Assembly: GCA_964403775.1 (NCBI GenBank)
Contig: CAYOHL010000002.1
Coordinates: 1 to 35,131 of the forward strand
Length of the DNA stretch: 35,131 bases
Source of the DNA: CG1-02-33-12 sp964403775
Lineage (GTDB): Archaea > Nanobdellota > Nanobdellia > Woesearchaeales > CG1-02-33-12
Direction: 5' to 3'
In this document: piece after piece, positions 1-6,805 of the stretch
Layout: each line of letters begins with the position of its first letter
How positions within the stretch are numbered: the stretch's first letter is position 1
Made by a program: the position numbers and the translations under genes
The notes under the pieces: model-generated
The model's input: the letters and a program-made list of their open reading frames with translations, nothing else
Told to the model about the DNA's origin: nothing
The model's database searches: none

Positions 1-86
1 TTTTTATTTTATAGTCTATAATATCGGCTTAAATAATAAACCTTATAAACATGTTCATTAATTTAACTAATTAAAGAGGTGATATC

Positions 87-266
87 ATGGCAAGAGTAGG
101 AGGAAGGCATCATGATGGTTTTCCAACGTTTGCAGTTATTTTGCTTGTATTTGGAATAATATGGCTTTTAAATGATTTAAACTTAATATCCATAAGTGTC
201 CCATGGATACCCCTTGTGTTAATAATTGTGGCCGTTGGTATGATTTACAACAGGCTTATAAAATAA
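87..266 (+). CDS. Small DUF5668-like membrane protein (59 aa)
   Basis: This short gene encodes a 59-residue protein. The start is well supported: GAGGTGAT lies just upstream of the ATG, and a TATA-like CCTTATAAAC lies at about 41-50. After a basic, His-containing N-terminus (MARVGGRHH) there are two hydrophobic stretches, at about residues 13-27 and 36-55, joined by LNDLNL and a Pro-Trp turn. This pattern (FGIIWLLNDL ... WIPLVLIIVAVG) resembles the DUF5668 or LiaI/LiaF-like two-helix membrane module. The function is unknown; such modules are often linked to envelope stress or regulation. It stands alone, with the frameshifted TspO gene on the other strand downstream. The gene is very likely real; the family call is from pattern memory only. 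Confidence 0.72.
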   Translation: MARVGGRHHDGFPTFAVILLVFGIIWLLNDLNLISISVPWIPLVLIIVAVGMIYNRLIK

Positions 267-330
267 CCTAATATTGAAAAATGTAATGGGAAGCGACCAT
301 TGCCCCATAGTTCTTGAAATAATGGATTGA

Positions 331-829
331 TCAGTTTATGAGAAAAATTGTTAGGTTTAATATTGCAGCAAAAGTGACCCAAAGAAGATAAGGTATCTGC
401 AAGTAAGCTGCTATTCTGCTTACTTTTCTGAAGCTTACCACCATGGCCATTATAAAGCCCCACAATATAACTATTTCTGCAAATGCAAGCAAATAGTTAC
501 TTAATCCGAAGAATATTATAGACCATAAAAAATTTAAAAATAATTGTATTGAAAAAAGTATAAGAGAGGCTTTTACATCCGGATTCTGCATTCCTTCTTT
601 ATAAACAAGATACATCGATATTCCCATCAGTATGTAAAGCATTGTCCAGACCCGGGCCGAAAACCCATGAAGGCGGCGAGAATGATGGCTGATTAAGCTT
701 AGCATAAGTCTCCTTAAAAGGCACAGAAGATAAAGAAGTGCTTACAATCTGGCTGAAAAATCCAATAAGAACAGGAATCATAATGAGAATTGCTAAAATA
801 AGAATTCCTTTTGTATTTTTGCTTTTCAT
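331..829 (-). pseudogene. TspO/MBR family membrane protein, broken by a 1-nt frameshift
   Basis: Two minus-strand frames together give a complete TspO/MBR protein (tryptophan-rich sensory protein, a porphyrin- and sterol-binding five-helix membrane protein). The first frame carries the N-terminus through PSFSPPSWVFGP. The next frame carries on with VWTMLYILMGISMYLVY to the end at 331. The frames join where the gene reads GGCCCGGGTCTGG (about 647-658). Removing one G of the GGG at 651-653 restores FGP-VWTMLY, the normal family spacing, for about 166 residues in all. The start at 829 (MKSKNTKG) is preferred over 850 because a TATA-like TTAAATAG lies about 26-33 nt upstream. A true mutation, programmed frameshifting and an assembly error are all possible. 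Confidence 0.8.
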
Positions 830-852
830 GACTATATAATCCATTTTCAACT

Positions 853-926
853 ATTTAATCTTTTTGTTTAGGCCTAAGCCGAAACAAACAAAAGCCTTTA
901 AATAGTAAGGTATATTATGGGTTTTT
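853..926. promoter_or_regulatory. Divergent promoter region with palindrome between TspO-like gene and ArsR-like gene
   Basis: Two TATA-like boxes point in opposite directions. The minus-strand box (plus-strand ctatttaa, 852-859) serves the TspO-like gene. The plus-strand box CCTTTAAATAG (about 896-906) serves the ATG at 927, placing its start site at or very near the ATG. A 10-bp perfect palindrome, TTAGGCCTAA, lies between them at 868-877 and is a plausible operator for the HTH protein encoded at 927. The sites are seen in the sequence; the regulatory link is inferred. Confidence 0.5.
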
Positions 927-1544
927 ATGGAAGAAAAAATATTAATTGACAGGGAAACACTAAAAGCTATAGCAGTTGATACAAGAATCAACATACTCAA
1001 GATTCTTTCCAAGAAAAGCTACACCTTAAGCGATATTTCTGATATGCTCGGCCTTGGAGCATCAACAGTCAAGGAGCATTTAGACACGCTTTTGGAAGCA
1101 AAGCTTGTAAAAAAAGAGGAAACTGACAGAAAATGGAAGTATTACTCTTTAACATTCAAAGGAAGGCGCTTTATAGAGCCAAAAGAAGTCAAGGTTTTGT
1201 TTGCATTCATAACAACTTTAATAGCTGCAATAGGAACAGCACTTGTTTTTGCAAAGAGGTTCATTTTGAATGGAAGTCAAAAATTAATGGTTGCAAGTCC
1301 TGAAACAGCAAGGATTAATGCAATAATGGATACTGCAGGGGAAGAAATGTTAGCAAAAGGAGCAGAAGAGCTTCCTGCAGCTGCTCAGGAACTAGTTTCT
1401 GAAGGAGTGCATATATCATTGTCTGACCCTTCAATTATCATGTTCATAGCGCTTTTAGTGCTTATAGCTTTAAGCGCTTTTCTTTTGGGGAGTCTGCTTA
1501 AGAAGCCCCAGATTATAATAACCAAGAAAGGTGATAAAAAATGA
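927..1544 (+). CDS. Membrane-anchored ArsR-like winged-helix regulator
   Basis: This 205-residue protein joins a DNA-binding head to a membrane anchor. Residues 10-83 are an ArsR/HTH_20-type winged helix: the IAVDTRINILKILSKKSYTLSDIS segment, the recognition helix around GLGASTVKEHLDTLLEAKLV, and a wing at TDRKWKYYSLTFKGR. Hydrophobic helices at about 88-108 and 169-190 flank a loop of about 60 residues that should lie outside the cell, with a short cytoplasmic tail. A membrane-tethered one-component regulator that senses an outside signal is a fair inference; the ligand is unknown. A TATA box about 25 nt upstream implies a leaderless mRNA. Its stop overlaps the next gene's start (ATGA), so it is cotranscribed with the lipoprotein gene. 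Confidence 0.85.
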   Translation: MEEKILIDRETLKAIAVDTRINILKILSKKSYTLSDISDMLGLGASTVKEHLDTLLEAKLVKKEETDRKWKYYSLTFKGRRFIEPKEVKVLFAFITTLIAAIGTALVFAKRFILNGSQKLMVASPETARINAIMDTAGEEMLAKGAEELPAAAQELVSEGVHISLSDPSIIMFIALLVLIALSAFLLGSLLKKPQIIITKKGDKK

Positions 1545-2704
1545 GAAAAGAAATAATCTTAATACCAATAATAGCACTGCTTTTCATAGCAGGATGCACA
1601 ACAGAAAAGCCAATTGGCGGCGAAACAGATGAGCATGGCTGCCTTATTGCAGCAGGCTACAGCTGGTGCGAATCAAAGCAAAAATGCCTGAGAACATGGG
1701 AAGAGGGATGCCCATCTGAAAACGAGTTTGCTTGTGAAACTGATGATGACTGCATTCCACTGCCTTCTGACTGCCACCCAATGCTCTGCATAAATAAGGC
1801 ATATGAGTCAAATTATGAAAAACCAGAATTCTGCACTGAAATCTTTATGTACGAGGCAGCATACAACCCAGAGGACTGCTTATGTGTTGATAATGTATGT
1901 GTTAATAAAAACCTAGGCAGGAGTGCTGAGGATGAGGGCATTTCTCTTGAAGAGGCAATAACAATAGCAGAAGATAGTGAGTGCACTGAAAAAGGATTTT
2001 TAACAGAAGATTCATTTTATAATGAGAATACAAAAACATGGTGGATTGACCTTGAGATGAAAGAAGAACTCAAGCTTGATTACTGCAACCCTGCATGCGT
2101 TGTAAACATGGAAACAATGACAGCAGAGGTAATATGGAGATGTACAGGACCAGAAACAAATGATTTAAAGCAAAAATATGTTGATGCAACTATCTATGGG
2201 ATTGAGCTAGAGATAGAGAGGTTTCCAGATAAGATAGAATTAAAAGACGATTTAGAAAAATATAAAAATATAAATTTGCAGGATTACGAACTTCATGAAA
2301 AAAAACTAATCATTTATGAAACATCTTCCTTATTTCCTATTAAATTTAATAGTGTTCTAACCGAATCGAGATCTGGACCCTTTTATTATGTTGTAGGTAT
2401 AAAAGGAGATAATTATAGTGTTATTGAAACAGAAACAAAATATAATATAAGTTTTTATTTAGTTTATCCAAGAGATGATGGATATAATTCTTATTATGTT
2501 TATTTGGATGAATGGACATTAATAAATGATGAAAAGCAAGATTGTATGGATGCAGGAGGAGAATGGAAAACATTTCCGAATACCTGTGTTGACTCTTGTG
2601 AATACAGAAGAAATGAAGATTTGATGTGCGGTATGGCACTTACTGATGGCTGCGACTGCGGCGAAGGAATGTGCTGGAACGGCGAATCATGCGAGCCAAT
2701 ATAA
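1541..2704 (+). CDS. Cys-rich secreted lipoprotein
   Basis: This 387-residue protein starts with a lipoprotein-type signal peptide: basic MRK, a hydrophobic core, and a lipobox FIAGC with the Cys at residue 19. Three Cys-rich segments follow. The first, GCLIAAGYSWCESKQKCL, is a motif I recall from many DPANN secreted proteins. The second is an eight-Cys-like segment (ETDDDCIPLPSDCHP ... DCLCVDNVC). The third is C-terminal (CMDAGGEWKTFPNTC ... CDCGEGMCWNGESC). The middle, about residues 130-320, has few Cys and no recognised fold. It should be anchored outside the membrane and held by disulfides or metal. Its ATGA overlap with the membrane-anchored regulator suggests the two work together, perhaps as external sensor and transcription factor. 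No enzyme motif is seen. Confidence 0.82.
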   Translation: MRKEIILIPIIALLFIAGCTTEKPIGGETDEHGCLIAAGYSWCESKQKCLRTWEEGCPSENEFACETDDDCIPLPSDCHPMLCINKAYESNYEKPEFCTEIFMYEAAYNPEDCLCVDNVCVNKNLGRSAEDEGISLEEAITIAEDSECTEKGFLTEDSFYNENTKTWWIDLEMKEELKLDYCNPACVVNMETMTAEVIWRCTGPETNDLKQKYVDATIYGIELEIERFPDKIELKDDLEKYKNINLQDYELHEKKLIIYETSSLFPIKFNSVLTESRSGPFYYVVGIKGDNYSVIETETKYNISFYLVYPRDDGYNSYYVYLDEWTLINDEKQDCMDAGGEWKTFPNTCVDSCEYRRNEDLMCGMALTDGCDCGEGMCWNGESCEPI

Positions 2705-2767
2705 AAAAGACACTGTATAAAGAAGGGCAGCAGCTGGAGATGCAGAGGTGTTAAGATATAAATAAGA

Positions 2768-3193
2768 TTAACAACTTAAAGAAGAATCAACTGCTCTGAT
2801 AACATCATCAATTTTGTATGGCTTATCAATTTGTTCAAATTTTGCATTTTTAACTGATTCTCTTATTTCTTCTGCAATTTCCTCATCAGCCAATACAATT
2901 ACTGGTGCCTGAGCAAGCTTTAGCCAATCAATAACATCATCTTTGAAGGACTCTATTCTTTTCTTGAGGTTAGCTTGATCATAAAATAATCCAGTATCAT
3001 AAAGAACTAAACCATATTTAGCAGGATTTAGTGGATTTTTTGCAGCAGTCAGGCCTCCCATCATTTCATCTCCCCTGACAATATAATCAACTTCATGCCC
3101 CTCCTGCCTAAGCCTTGCAACTAAATCATCATGTATAGGGCTGGGCTTTTCCCTTTCTTTTTCCTGCGGCCCGCCAAACAATATATTTGCCAT
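2768..3193 (-). CDS. Receiver-like (CheY-fold) uncharacterised protein
   Basis: The protein has 141 residues from the preferred start MANILFGG at 3193. A TATA-like CATATATAAAA lies 23-34 nt upstream, so the mRNA would be leaderless there; an ATG at 3202 is the alternative. The layout looks like a small alpha/beta receiver fold: MANILFGG as strand 1, helix LVARLRQEGHEVDYIV, strand YGLVLYDTGLF, strand APVIVLADEE, and a C-terminal FEQIDKPYKIDDVIRAV that mimics the KP-containing end of response regulators. The usual acidic pair after strand 1 is absent (GGPQEKE instead), so phosphorylation is doubtful. No kinase or output domain is nearby. Function unknown. Confidence 0.7.
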   Translation of the reverse strand: MANILFGGPQEKEREKPSPIHDDLVARLRQEGHEVDYIVRGDEMMGGLTAAKNPLNPAKYGLVLYDTGLFYDQANLKKRIESFKDDVIDWLKLAQAPVIVLADEEIAEEIRESVKNAKFEQIDKPYKIDDVIRAVDSSLSC

Positions 3194-3348
3194 ACTATAC
3201 ACATTATTACTATGAATTTTATATATGTTTTGTTTTACTTTATGTTTATCTTTTTATTCATATATTTTTAGATAGTTATTCCAAAACAATTATTACATCG
3301 CCCATAAATATTTATAAAGTTAAGGTCTGATTATTTTTGCGGTGGCTC

Positions 3349-4908
3349 ATGGAAAGTCCATTGGAAGTTAAATTATCTGGCTTTAATGTTGATGTTGACG
3401 GTCTAAGAGAAATAAAAAAGCTTCTTGAACAAGAAAGCCTGTCAGAAGAGGGCAGGAAAACAGCATTAGGCCTTCTTAATAACCTAACGCCTGAAACAAT
3501 ATCAGCATCAGCAGCAAGAATCTCAAGAGACCCAAGGCCAATAAATGAGCTAAGAAAAGAAGCAAGGGCTGATGTAGAAAAGGCAAGAAAATCAAACAAG
3601 GCAATAATATTCACAATGGGCCACAAGTCAGTTGCAGAGCATGCATTCTTTAATTTTGATATCAGGGGCGTTTCAAGAAGGGCTGTTGAAGAGCTTGAAA
3701 GGCCGAGGCTGCAGTCATATACAGAAAAATCACAGCGCTATATAACACTGGAATGGGATTTTGTGATTCCAAGGGAAATCCAAAAATCTTTTCTTGAATC
3801 AAGATTCATAGAGCTGATTGAGCTGCAGAATAAGTTTTATGATAATAATCTTCAAAAAATTACAGACTGGCATCATACGCAGGATTATTCTGATTTGTTT
3901 GAATCCTTGGGCTGTACTGGTAACCAGGAAAAAAGATTAAACACAATAGAAGGTCTTGGAAAAGAGGATGCAAGATACTCTTTATCACAGGCAACACAAG
4001 CTCAATTAGAATTATCAGCATCTGCAAGAAATATTGAGGTCTTGATTACAAGGTTAAGAAGCTCTGATGTTGAGGAATTCAAAGAATTGGGTGAAAAAAT
4101 ATTCAAGGAAGTAGATGGAATTGCACCTTCTGTAATAAAATACACAGAGCCGGTTGATTATTTTGCAAAGACAAGGCCAGAGCTAAAAAAGCATGTTGCA
4201 GGCTTAATCAAAAAATATAAATCTGAGGTAAGGCAGTACGCTGATGATGATGCTGATGCTGTCAGGTTATTCACCAAGCTTGATAGAGACTGCTCTATTC
4301 CTGCGGGACTGATATTCTCTTCAAGCAATCTTCCATATTACACCTGCTTTAGTTTAGTAAATCATATAAACCCCAAAGAAAAGGAACAGCTGTTAAACCA
4401 GACAATAAAATACCAGGAAAAGCATGACCCCATGCTAAGGGAATATGAGCTTGGGGAAAGGATTGCCCAATTCATTATTAGTGCAAGTTGTTTTGCACAG
4501 CTAAAAAGGCACAGGATGAATACACTCATTTCCCAGGATTACTTAACAGAACTGGGACATACATCGCCTGACTCAATAATCATGACAGGGCTGGAGGATG
4601 AGCTTGCTGAAATAATAAAAAAATCAAATGAGCTGCATGATAAGCTATTGGAGCAGGGCTTTCCAAAAGCAGTTGCAGAATATGCACTGACAAATGCAAA
4701 CAAGAGAAGAGTTCTTTTTGATGCAAACAACAGGCAAGTGCATGCAATCTGCATGGAAAGGGAAAATCCAGCAGCCCAGTGGGAGATAAGGGGGGTTATT
4801 AACACTTATAGCAGGCTGATACAAAGGGAGTCTCCGCTTACAGCAAGGGGCCTGTGCGGCAAGCATAAATTTTATGAACTCAAAAAAAGGTTATTGGATG
4901 AAAGGTAA
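3349..4908 (+). CDS. thyX: Two-copy FAD-dependent thymidylate synthase (ThyX family)
   Basis: ThyX makes dTMP from dUMP using methylene-tetrahydrofolate, FAD and NADPH. This 519-residue protein is about twice the usual ThyX length and holds two related halves. The first half has GHKSVAEHAFFNFDIRGVSR and then RPRLQSYTEKSQRY at residues 118-131, matching the ThyX signature RHR...S...S.RY but with Pro in place of His. The second half has SASCFAQLKRHRMNTLISQDY with an intact RHR at about 387-389, and a C-terminal NNRQVHAICMERENPAAQWEIR like the ThyX nucleotide-binding end. The ATG at 3349 follows GCGGTGG; a TTG at 3337 is less likely. A TATA-like TTTATAAAG lies at 3310-3318. The end overlaps the thymidylate kinase gene by 11 nt, so both steps to dTDP are coupled. 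Confidence 0.88.
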   Translation: MESPLEVKLSGFNVDVDGLREIKKLLEQESLSEEGRKTALGLLNNLTPETISASAARISRDPRPINELRKEARADVEKARKSNKAIIFTMGHKSVAEHAFFNFDIRGVSRRAVEELERPRLQSYTEKSQRYITLEWDFVIPREIQKSFLESRFIELIELQNKFYDNNLQKITDWHHTQDYSDLFESLGCTGNQEKRLNTIEGLGKEDARYSLSQATQAQLELSASARNIEVLITRLRSSDVEEFKELGEKIFKEVDGIAPSVIKYTEPVDYFAKTRPELKKHVAGLIKKYKSEVRQYADDDADAVRLFTKLDRDCSIPAGLIFSSSNLPYYTCFSLVNHINPKEKEQLLNQTIKYQEKHDPMLREYELGERIAQFIISASCFAQLKRHRMNTLISQDYLTELGHTSPDSIIMTGLEDELAEIIKKSNELHDKLLEQGFPKAVAEYALTNANKRRVLFDANNRQVHAICMERENPAAQWEIRGVINTYSRLIQRESPLTARGLCGKHKFYELKKRLLDER

Positions 4909-5524
4909 ACTGATTGTACTGGAAGGCGGGGAAGGATCTGGAAAATCAACCCATAAAAAGCTTCTTAAACACTATCTTAAAAACAAAGGTTATAATGTGG
5001 TTGTTACAAGAGAGCCTGGAGGAACAGGGTTATCAGAAAAACTAAGGAAAATACTGCTTTATGGAAATAATATTAATATTTGTGGTATATCAGAATTATT
5101 AATGTTTGAGGCATCAAGAGCCCAGCATACATATGAAATTTTAAAGCCAAACCTTAAACAGGGAAATCTGGTATTAACAGATAGGTTCTATCATTCCTCA
5201 ATTGCTTATCAGGGCTATGGCAGGAACCTTGATGTTAATGCAATAAAAATAATAAATTCATATGCTGTTCAGGGAATAAAACCAGACATCACCATCATAC
5301 TGGATATTCCTGTTGAAATAGGAATTAAGAGGGCAGCTGAAGCTACAGGAAAAAAACTAGATAGATTTGAAAAAGAAAAAATGGAATTTTTGGAGAGGGT
5401 AAGGCAGGGATACATAGACCTTCCTAAACTGCTTCCAGACGAGAACATAAAAGTCATAGATGCAACTCCTTCAAAAGAAAAAATATTTGAATATATTAAA
5501 TATGAAGTAGATAAAGTTCTTTAA
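4898..5524 (+). CDS. tmk: Thymidylate kinase
   Basis: The enzyme phosphorylates dTMP to dTDP with ATP. The 208-residue protein starts MKGKLIVLEGGEGSGKST, a P-loop (GGEGSGKST) at residues 9-17. TREPGGTGLSEKLR follows, typical of bacterial-type Tmk, then the DRFYHSSIAYQGYGR segment with the DR(Y/F) motif that binds the nucleotide, and a lid-like region around KRAAEATGKKLDRFEKE. The start at 4898 is chosen because it aligns with the family start and AGGTTATTGG precedes it; an in-frame ATG at 4874 would add eight residues. It overlaps the 3' end of the ThyX gene by 11 nt, giving a two-gene dTTP unit. Confidence 0.95.
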   Translation: MKGKLIVLEGGEGSGKSTHKKLLKHYLKNKGYNVVVTREPGGTGLSEKLRKILLYGNNINICGISELLMFEASRAQHTYEILKPNLKQGNLVLTDRFYHSSIAYQGYGRNLDVNAIKIINSYAVQGIKPDITIILDIPVEIGIKRAAEATGKKLDRFEKEKMEFLERVRQGYIDLPKLLPDENIKVIDATPSKEKIFEYIKYEVDKVL

Positions 5525-5645
5525 GCTGCAAAGAGCGCAGCATTGAATTCAGAATTCTGGCATTATCATTATTAACTTCAAAGTAATAAATTAATCAAAA
5601 GATTTATAAAGATTAGAATATCTTTATTTAATAAGGTAAACTAAA

Positions 5646-6014
5646 ATGTCAGATAATAAATCAATTGTTGATAGAGTCAAAGGTTATATTGCAGGCTCAA
5701 GAGATATTGAAGCAAGAGGAATGGCTGAATTATCACCAATGGCTATTGCAGTAATTGATAACTATGATGAGACAGATATATATTTTGATGCTAAAAGTTA
5801 TAAACTAAGAATGGAACAAGTCTGGAAAGATAGTAAAGGAAAAAACTGTTTATTTCCTCCAGCACTTGAAGGAACTGGTTTAGGGGTATTACAAGGAATT
5901 GGTAAATTTCCACAAGTTAAGGGTTATGACAAAGCTCTTGAATTTGCTAAACAACAGTTAGAACCAATTTTGGAAGAATCTCAATTTTATAAAAAACCAA
6001 TTGAACTAGAGTAA
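5646..6014 (+). CDS. Uncharacterised 122-aa soluble protein
   Basis: I do not recognise this protein. It is acidic to neutral, has no signal peptide, membrane helix or Cys pair, and is predicted soluble. Its N-terminal third looks helical (SIVDRVKGYIAGSRDIEARGMAEL), followed by a mixed segment (IDNYDETDIYFDAKSYKLRM) and a C-terminal helix (YDKALEFAKQQLEPILEE). A TATA-like GATTTATAAAG at 5601-5611 and AAGGT at about 5634 precede the ATG. It is a single-gene unit by spacing, lying between tmk and another orphan gene on the same strand. Codon use looks like that of its neighbours. It is likely a real gene; the function is unknown. Confidence 0.65.
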   Translation: MSDNKSIVDRVKGYIAGSRDIEARGMAELSPMAIAVIDNYDETDIYFDAKSYKLRMEQVWKDSKGKNCLFPPALEGTGLGVLQGIGKFPQVKGYDKALEFAKQQLEPILEESQFYKKPIELE

Positions 6015-6080
6015 GAATTTGCCATAAATCATCTTATTTTTATAAAAAAATATAAAAAGACAGCCTAATTTTTGTTTCAT

Positions 6081-6428
6081 ATGACAACCCTAATAATAAC
6101 AAAATCTGCTCAAAATACAACAATTGATAAATTAGTTAGTTCAAAGTATGAAGATGTGGCTGATGATAAGCATATTTGGATTCATTTAAGCGGACAAATT
6201 GATTGGGCAGATAAAGGCTATGGTTTTATTTATAGGAACTTTAGGGGAGCTAAAAAAACACTTGGAGAAGCTCTTGACCATCTATATAGGGTAATGAATT
6301 TTTTAGGTGGTAAATGGAAATTAGAAAAATGTGAACCAAACCATATTTCTTATACCAGAGAAAATGGAAGAGAATATATTTTTCGATATAATCTGGATGA
6401 ACCAAGTATTTTTGATATAAACCATTGA
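6081..6428 (+). CDS. Uncharacterised 115-aa protein
   Basis: I do not recognise this protein. The start MTTLIITKSAQN at 6081 is preferred over a TTG at 6072 because an AATATAAAAAG TATA-like box (about 6049-6059) lies about 26 nt ahead, implying a leaderless mRNA. The sequence is soluble and rich in aromatic residues, with DKHIWIHLSGQIDWADKGYGFIYRNFRG and a C-terminal YTRENGREYIFRYNL that looks like beta strands. No metal or nucleotide motif is visible. It follows the gene at 5646 by about 65 nt with its own promoter, so the two need not be an operon. Confidence 0.65.
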   Translation: MTTLIITKSAQNTTIDKLVSSKYEDVADDKHIWIHLSGQIDWADKGYGFIYRNFRGAKKTLGEALDHLYRVMNFLGGKWKLEKCEPNHISYTRENGREYIFRYNLDEPSIFDINH

Positions 6429-6500
6429 GTGGCAAGTTCTAATTGCATTTAACATCGCGATTACTACCTATTAATAAAACTTCACTAACAGAATAAGAAA

Positions 6501-6629
6501 TCATTTCTTTGTTGTTTTGGCCTTTGCCTTTCCTTTGACCTTTTCTGTTGTCTTCTTGGCCTTTACTGTTTTCTTAACAGCTGTTTTCTTTGGCTCGGCC
6601 TCTGCTTTCTTAGCTTCTTCTTTTTCTGC
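6501..6629 (-). pseudogene. Relic of a Lys/Ala-rich ribosomal-protein tail (L14e-like)
   Basis: About 42 minus-strand codons with no start encode a Lys/Ala/Glu-rich tail (EPKKTAVKKTVKAKK ... KAKTTKK) ending in TGA at 6501-6503. The frame is closed upstream by an in-frame TAA at 6630-6632. Positions 6571-6612 match 8478-8519, the 3' end of the L14e gene, at 35 of 42 bases by hand alignment. It is therefore probably a decayed partial copy of that tail, or the end of a lost neighbour with a similar tail. Together with the hairpin element beside it, it fills most of the 377-nt gap 6429-6805. I see nothing else there. Confidence 0.5.
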
Positions 6630-6641
6630 TTAACGGAAAAG

Positions 6642-6730
6642 TTAGGTTGAAATGAAATGAAGTCGCATAAAATACGATTTTATGCGAAAGAAATAAAGCT
6701 ACTTTGATTTAACTTTATTATGTAACCTAA
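6642..6730. repeat. Imperfect inverted-repeat element with perfect central hairpin
   Basis: The outer ends are TTAGGTT (6642-6648) and its complement AACCTAA (6724-6730). Inside is a perfect 11-bp stem, TCGCATAAAAT (6663-6673) against ATTTTATGCGA (6677-6687), with a 3-nt loop ACG. The 89-nt size and nested symmetry resemble a small non-autonomous element or a strong RNA hairpin. It lies between the tail relic and the DUF2330 gene and codes for nothing visible. Confidence 0.45.
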
Positions 6731-6805
6731 AGGGATAATAAAAGAAAACTTAACTATGACTTGATAACAGAAAGTATTAAATATATCTTATTAAAAAGAT
6801 GTAGT

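Noticed and set aside
4539..4866. Minus-strand frames opposite the ThyX gene
   Set aside because: They lie wholly inside a clear gene, with no promoter and no recognisable motif.
5525..5560. Possible terminator hairpin after tmk (GCTGC ... GCAGC)
   Set aside because: The stem is only 5 bp with a 7-nt loop and no clear T-run follows; archaeal ends often lack hairpins, so I do not call it.
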